Origin: Arbacia lixula
Lineage: Eukaryota; Echinodermata; Echinoidea; Arbacioida; Arbaciidae
Direction of reading: 5' to 3'
Length of the DNA: 64,000 bases
NCBI GenBank assembly: GCA_963669155.1
Contig: OZ022576.1
Span: 20,430,990-20,494,989, forward strand
Shown here: piece by piece, positions 57,782 to 64,000 of the stretch
How positions within the stretch are numbered: position 1 is the stretch's first letter
Layout: each line of letters starts with the position of its first letter
Position numbers and translations under genes: made by a program
Notes under the pieces: model-generated
Databases searched by the model: none
What the model saw: the letters and a program-made list of their open reading frames with translations, nothing else
Told to the model about the DNA's origin: nothing

Positions 57782-59640
57782 GTTAAAAATTGTGTTTTCC
57801 TTGCTTCTGCTGTTCTCCAAAGATTCTGTATTGTAAGAAACCCAGTTCAAATCTGTGCCCGAGCTAAGTAGGGACTAAATGAAATGAAAACATTTTATTT
57901 TTAGATTACTCTTTATGTGCCATTGTCATTAAACACACAAAACCTATAGTGCGGCAGCTTACCTGCCACACAATGGGTAGAAATAGCCAAAGCTGTAAAA
58001 AGATAATTCTGCCAATATAGTAACAGAGTGCAGAATGTGCAAATATTTAACCTGTTGACAATCTCAAACCTTTGTGTGCATTTTAGACAAGGATGTTTTC
58101 AAAATACACCTATGGTGATTACAAGTGATTAACTGCCCCCTCTGTCATTTCTTTTATTACCACAAGATATTTTTAGAGACCTATAGGGATGTTTTCATCA
58201 AAGTGGAGTTTAAATATAGCATGCTATTATCTGATCTAGTTAACTACCTGATAAAAAGTAGTACATTTCTTGCATCTTCATCAGATGGAAGTGGTTTAAA
58301 GCACAGCCCTGGCTCAATGTGCTAATTTAACAATATCACAGTTGAAAAATTGCCCTGGCGAGTAATTATCCCCCCCTCCCCCCCTCCATGCACGCCTGGT
58401 TTCATTCCTCCAATAAATCCAGAGCTAGTCGTCCCCTCCTCCTATTAAGTCTTTCCTTGCCTCTGTTGCATTCTCGCACATGTTATAAGCACAAATCTAA
58501 CAGAGCTGCAGTTTGTGTGACACGAAAGGTGTGAAAGGGTTATTCCATTCATGCTGGTGTATTCAGCTGCACTGTGTGTGTGTGTCGACACCACCTGCAA
58601 ATCCGAGAAGATATGATTGATTTTTTTTGTAGAAATCTGACTAGATTGATGGATTTCTGTCTGGATGTTTATAACCAATGGTAGGGTTGTGAGTCATTCA
58701 GTCAAGCCAACTATTTGGCTGGTGGGAATCGATAAATGTGTTCGGGAATGAAAATGATTTGTAAACGAGATGATATTGGTAAAACCAGGTTGAAAACATA
58801 CCCTTTGTGGATGAGATATGTTATAAATAGAGCATGTTTTTATGATAGCTCCTCCATGGATTGAATGACATTTACACAAAGTCTATCAAACCTTAAAATG
58901 GTAAGCATGGATAAAAAGATTCAGATGGGTTTTCTTCCATATTGGCATGGGATTAGTGTGTGGGAGTGGGCTATTAGAGAACAATTTCCAGGAAGCTTAT
59001 GATATGGCGTGATTTAACTCGAGATTCATGAGTGGTTATTGAATATTCTTCCCGATATCTCTTTTGAAGAAGATGGTTAGAATTAGTTTTTTGAAGGAAG
59101 AGATCGATTGATTTATTGTGATGAATAGTAAGTAACAGATGTAATATCTAAACATATCCAGTTTATTTTTTATTTATTGTCAACAGGCCTATTCTGATGA
59201 GTTATCACCGCAGAAGAATGCTTGCATATAATTTACTGAATTACCAATTTTTTTAATTTCTATTTCCACCTTTCCCTTAAAACTTACTAGTATGGCACAT
59301 TTGTTTCATAGAATTTGCTACGTGAGCAAGGAGCTGAACTGAAGGTTGTGGGCTGTGGTAGATTATATCTGTGCAAGCTACCAGGATGTACTAGCAGTGA
59401 AATGTTGAAGGCAATATGTCTTAAGAAATGTTGAAGGTAAAACGTCTTAAGGAGTGTCAATAATGGTGAAGGGTGAGGAACTGGGTATCCAGATAGAGAA
59501 ATCTCTCTGGAGGTTATTCCTTTTCAAAATCTTCAGAAAAAAGTATATGTGGATAAAGGAGAAAAAAAACAAGCATTACCAAAGAAGAAGCAGAAATGGG
59601 GAGAAGTCTAAGAAGCAAGAGGAAGAGTAACACAAGTTAA
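57782..59640. other. Presumed IP3 receptor intron, nothing further recognised
   Basis: The AT-rich sequence includes a short duplication around GAAATGTTGAAGG near 59398-59445. No exon with IP3 receptor similarity was found. Confidence 0.5.
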
Positions 59641-59648
59641 GAAACCAA

Positions 59649-60088
59649 GAAGGAGGAGGAGGAGGAGGAGGAGGAGGAGGAGGAGGAGGAGGAGGAGGAG
59701 GAGGAGGAGAAGAAGAAGAAGAAGAAGAAGAAGAAGAAGAAGAAGAAGAAGAAGAAGAAGGAAGACAAGGAGAAGAAGAATAGGAAGAAGAAGGAGGAGG
59801 AGAAGGAGAAGAAGAAAGAGGAGGAGGAGGAGAAGGAGAAGAGCAAGAAGAAGATGATGATGGAGATGAAGTAAGAGAAGAAGAAGAAATAATAGTGACT
59901 CACAACTAGGAAGACAAGGAGAAGAAGAATAGGAAGAAGAAGAAGGAGGAGGAGGAGGAGAAGGAGAAGGAGAAGGAGAAGGAGTAGAAGAAAGAGGAGG
60001 AGGAGGAGGAGAAGGAGAAGAGCAAGAAGAAGATGATGATGGAGATGAAGTAAGAGAAGAAGAAGAAATAATAGTGACTCACAACTAG
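59649..60088. repeat. GGA/GAA polypurine tract with a 149-bp tandem duplication
   Basis: About 440 bp is almost purely purine on the plus strand: (GGA)n, then (GAA)n, then mixed units. A block starting GAAGACAAGGAGAAG at 59761 and ending GACTCACAACTAG is repeated from 59910 to 60088 with small GAA/GGA length changes. The Ser/Phe 88-codon minus-strand frame is an artefact of the repeat. Long mirror-symmetric purine tracts can form triplex (H-)DNA. Confidence 0.95.
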
Positions 60089-60089
60089 T

Positions 60090-63000
60090 TAGTTAACCTC
60101 TAAGCAGCTCTGGCAGCTTGTCAAATCATCTGGGTCAGCAAGGTCTCAAATCAAAATAAGGACGTAGACAGTCCACAAGTTTCTATGACATACTGATGCG
60201 ATAAATCATGGAAATGCTGGCCTGTTTTTCACAAAACCTGTCCCATACCTGAGCCTAGGATTAGAAATATGAAAAAGAAAATTTCTTAACCTCTAGTTTG
60301 CCATTTTTAGTTAGCATCAATGTGTTCATCTTTTTGATATGTTAATGTGCATTATGACCTTTAAACCTCATAGTACCAAGCATCAAATCTCTCCCTTGCT
60401 ATACAGTTTGATGCCATTGGTAATGGGAAGATTGCAGACTTTGAAAAATGACACAGACATGTCTGTATGTCTAGCAGCACAAGAATGCCCACATAGTTTA
60501 AATTATTAGATTGCATTGTACCCTGCAGAGTGATTACAGAATCAAAGAGGCTAGACTATACTACAGATAAAACACCTGTCTTAGAATCATATTTCATAAA
60601 GGTGCAGTCAGACTGGGAGAATATTATTGAAATAACAGTTCCAGATATTTTCCATGTTATCATAATGTTGGCACCCCTGAGTTGTGATAAACTAATTACT
60701 GTAATTCATGATTTTGGGTCATGATTGGATCAAAGACGTGAGCCTGGGATTTTTTTACAAATACCCTATGACTTTATGATTCTCCTCTATACTTGAGATG
60801 TATAATACTTTACCCGTTCTTTACTGAGTCAGTGTATGTGTGGGCTTGCTTTTCTCTCCACTAAGATACAGATTAGTGCAACGCCTGCTTGATGTGCTTC
60901 ATGGACAATAGACAACAACCTTCATGTATGAATGAACGTCTAATCATAAGCGATGGGTTAAGGCACATTATTACTGAAGCAGTTTGCAGTATGGCGTAAG
61001 TGTTTTCTGCTGTGGTAAAGCAAGGAAATAGTAAAATGTAAATGATTTACAAATGCCAGAGAGGTCTAATGTTTTGTTGAAGTGGAGGATTCCTCCCTGT
61101 AGGACCAGACAGAAGTACCATTATAACAAGCGGCAGCAGTAAATCACTCTAGTGTGAACGTAGCATAACCCTCTTTTTGCCATGTGTGAGTTTAGTCATA
61201 AGTAATGCACTAAATTCACAAACACAATTCACATACACCAGCATCTAATCTGGTTCACAAGGGGTTAAGTGAAGAGGAGGGGAAAACTAGAAATGATTGA
61301 GCGAATCTGAACTCCTCTTGCTGTGAGGCTTGACATAACCTCAGCCGATCAGTCATCGGTCGTGGATTAAAAAACAAGATCGGCATCAGTGTAAGTGGGT
61401 TTCTTACAAGGTTTTCTCTTCCCAGACCTACCTCCCAACAAAGATAGCAATCAAAGACGTGAGAGGCTGGTACACTCACGTTTAGATCCATTAAAGCTCA
61501 TATTGTACGCCGTCGCCGGGATAGACATACATGCACTGGAATATAGAATATTAATCACAATAAAATATCTCTAAGTATATTTTCATATATTATGATATTT
61601 GTTCTTATAAGAGTAAACAAAAAAATAAAGGGGGGGGGGAGGTTCACCAATTATTTATGAGCTTGTCCATTATAAAGCAGGATGAAAATCATATTTTCTC
61701 CCCACAACATATCTTTTTGGTTAGATTGCAGACTAGCTGCATGGCAATTGCATTGAGATTGCTTGATTTATATCCAATCTCTCTGCAGCCCCTGTATGGG
61801 ATTACCCCAGCCTGCATCCAAAGACCTTATAAGAATCGCCACAATGCTTGTAGACCATGTGAACATATACACCATCTATGTTTCCAAGAAATACTCAGAA
61901 AATCTTACTGTAAGGCGCCCAGGGCAAATGTAAATTAAGCAAGCACTATTTAAAGGGGATATACTGTACTGGGAAGACAAAAAGCCATCAAAAGGGTGAT
62001 CGTGAGCAATCTTCTTACCCATGGTCTGAAATTCATGTATTGTCCATTTTCAAAACTTGCTGAAGGTTATTGCCCTCAAATGATCCACATTTGGAGTAAT
62101 TAGTGATTAAATCACAATCATTTCCTCCATTTGTCTGGAATTCATAATCTTTTCATGCAAACTTACATTTGTTATTTTTCCAAATGAAGGATATTCCAGT
62201 TTTATTATGATTTCCTCCATTTCATTATTTGATGACAACAAAATATGTTACAGCACATTTTATCTTGTATGATTTGTGGAAATACAATTGTATCAATTCA
62301 TAGCATTTTAGCCAGATAACACGCACCAAGTTAGAGTGGAATAGAGATGAGAACAGAATATGAAGTGACAACAGAATATGTAATAAAAAATCTGATCTGG
62401 TAAAATTTGTGGATAGGAAATCAAATAGATCTGATTAGAGTCCAGATAACACCCGCTGAGTAAGTGCTGAAGTTAGAATTGTCATTATTTCTTGAAACCC
62501 ACCGCTGGTTGTTGTGTTGTTGGACTGACCAGAGTGAGAGATAAGGGTCTTCCCTAGGGGGAGGACAGGCGTGGGCTGGTGCAGGGTGCTCGTTACCTCA
62601 ATATTCACTCTGTATTCCCTGCCGCCAACCAGTGTGCTGATATCATATCCAGTACAATATGGATAATAAAACAAATAAAATAGTATGTTTCTTTTGATTC
62701 TTAGAATGAACATGATATGATTGTATACAATTATTGCCAGAGTGATTATTAATACTCTTGTACTCTTTTATCACTTAACCTATATGATTGTTAATGTATT
62801 TTTTTATTTTGATGAAAGGCAAATCCTTTTTACTACATTTTTTAAATGTCTCAAATATGTATTTATATTGTTACAGTATGCAAATGTAAAATAAACAAAA
62901 TAAAATTTAAAAGAAGAAAGCAATATTCACAATTTCACATTGTTTAGTGGGGCCCTAGTCATTCTCCAATTGAATAATTTCCCCTATAGCTCATGGTAGA

Positions 63001-64000
63001 GGACAATTGTTTGTGCACAATTTAAAGAAAGCTTGTCATTCTTGGCATACTGTAGCAAACAGCTCATGTAGCAAACAGCTCATATTGCAAGAATTTCAAA
63101 ATTGATGGAAATTGTAAACCAATGTAAGCCTGGCAAATGGAGTGCTTCCTTAGCAATCCTGTTTGGAGCTCTGGGTATGAAACCAATTTGAAACTCTTTT
63201 AGGATTTTATTTGTAACCAGTGGGGAAATATGAATAATGATAATGACACATAATCCCTCTCCGCGGTGTCACATTCATATGGATTATGAGACTGTGCGGT
63301 AGAAGTCAACTTAATCACTTGGATGATTAGTAAAGAAGTCTTAGATAATGTTTCAAGAGAATAAATTGCTTATTTCCCATTTCTCTAATATCCCCTTTTT
63401 GGGTATTATGTACATTGCATTTCATTGGAGTTGAAGCTATTATGTTGAATGATTTGATATCAATTAAAAATGATAATGAATGTTGATTTAATTTGTGTAA
63501 CCACCCTTCTTTTATCATGTACATTAATATTGTTATGAATTGTGTTTGATTGGAAGCTACATTATAGGACCTACAATTTTATGCTATATGCTGTTCTGGT
63601 GTGCATTCTTGTGTACATCAATCCTGGTGCTCAGATATTTTTATGGGTTATTTTCTGGAATACATCTAGAAACTGTTTGGAGTTGGGTTTTTAGTGCAAG
63701 TGTGAGTGATCTAACCTTAAATATGCACACTAATGTATGTTCATTGTTTCGTCATATTGTTTCAAATCTATATTTTATTTCCATGTACATGGAATTAGAT
63801 GAACAGTGTAAGTGGATAAATTTGTATAAAGAATTAGTATTTAAGTTAATGTTGCTCATGATTTCATTTACAGATTCTACTACGTAATGATCACATGATA
63901 TCTGAGACTTCCTTGCATATAAAAATATCATGACAGTTATGATAATTTTACAATTAAGATTCATGTTCACAAGCGCATTTAAATAGTGTGATAAGTGTGA
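60090..64000. other. Gene-free 3' end of window
   Basis: I see no exon. Frames at 61657-61938, 62435-62713 and 63540-63887 have no domain or coding character. The sequence is presumably further IP3 receptor intron if that gene continues rightward. Confidence 0.45.

Noticed and set aside
59637..59903. 88-codon Phe/Ser-rich frame
   Set aside because: It is an artefact of the GGA/GAA polypurine tract.
62435..62713. 92-codon minus-strand frame with LVGGREYRVNIEV, fibronectin-like
   Set aside because: The match is to a single short strand motif, the likely exon part would be about 40 nt, and no neighbouring exon supports it.
63540..63887. 115-codon plus-strand frame with hydrophobic runs
   Set aside because: Composition is that of translated AT-rich DNA, with no domain, conserved motif or splice context.

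Overview
The window is eukaryotic, AT-rich and intron-rich, with long gene-poor stretches full of short fold-back elements, C/CT microsatellites and scattered ATGTACAT-type words. The recognisable proteins are animal proteins: an LMBR1-type membrane protein, Hsp20-family small heat-shock proteins, a PLC-X-domain protein and an inositol trisphosphate receptor exon. An echinoderm, or another marine invertebrate deuterostome, is the best guess. This is inferred from gene content and repeat style; no species-diagnostic gene was seen.

Layout. 1-14022: no protein gene I can support; microsatellites, a CpG-richer stretch around 7-11 kb and one possible minus-strand 5'UTR exon. 14023-17439: two intronless, divergently transcribed small heat-shock genes forming a large inverted duplication, each with a TATA box and a four-unit heat-shock element. 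17440-21346: gene-free, with a ~100-bp tandem array at 19.75-20.5 kb. 21347-39602 (+): an 11-exon LMBR1 gene whose exons splice in phase to 521 codons; its introns carry hairpin elements. 39603-45269: probable 3'UTR and intergenic DNA. 45270-51603 (-): a PLC-X-domain gene, 5' end missing towards a 200-N gap at 51863-52062. 52063-64000: repeats and one exon (56026-56172, +) of an inositol 1,4,5-trisphosphate receptor, the rest of which I cannot find here.

The most interesting locus is the PLC-X gene. It has two 137-nt versions of the exon that carries the catalytic-core Arg/Glu/Asp, only 61 nt apart. Using both by normal splicing would break the frame, so they look mutually exclusive. One version keeps the Glu that matches a Ca2+ ligand of metazoan PLCs and the other has Ala. 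A second exon of the same gene sits in a decayed ~168-bp tandem array in which only the middle copy looks complete. The 3' end has an unresolved splice-phase conflict, so part of the gene may be mis-assembled, mis-modelled or decaying.

The genes do not form one pathway. PLC-X and the IP3 receptor are functionally suggestive neighbours, but this PLC-X protein belongs to a single-domain, probably extracellular class and need not feed IP3 signalling.
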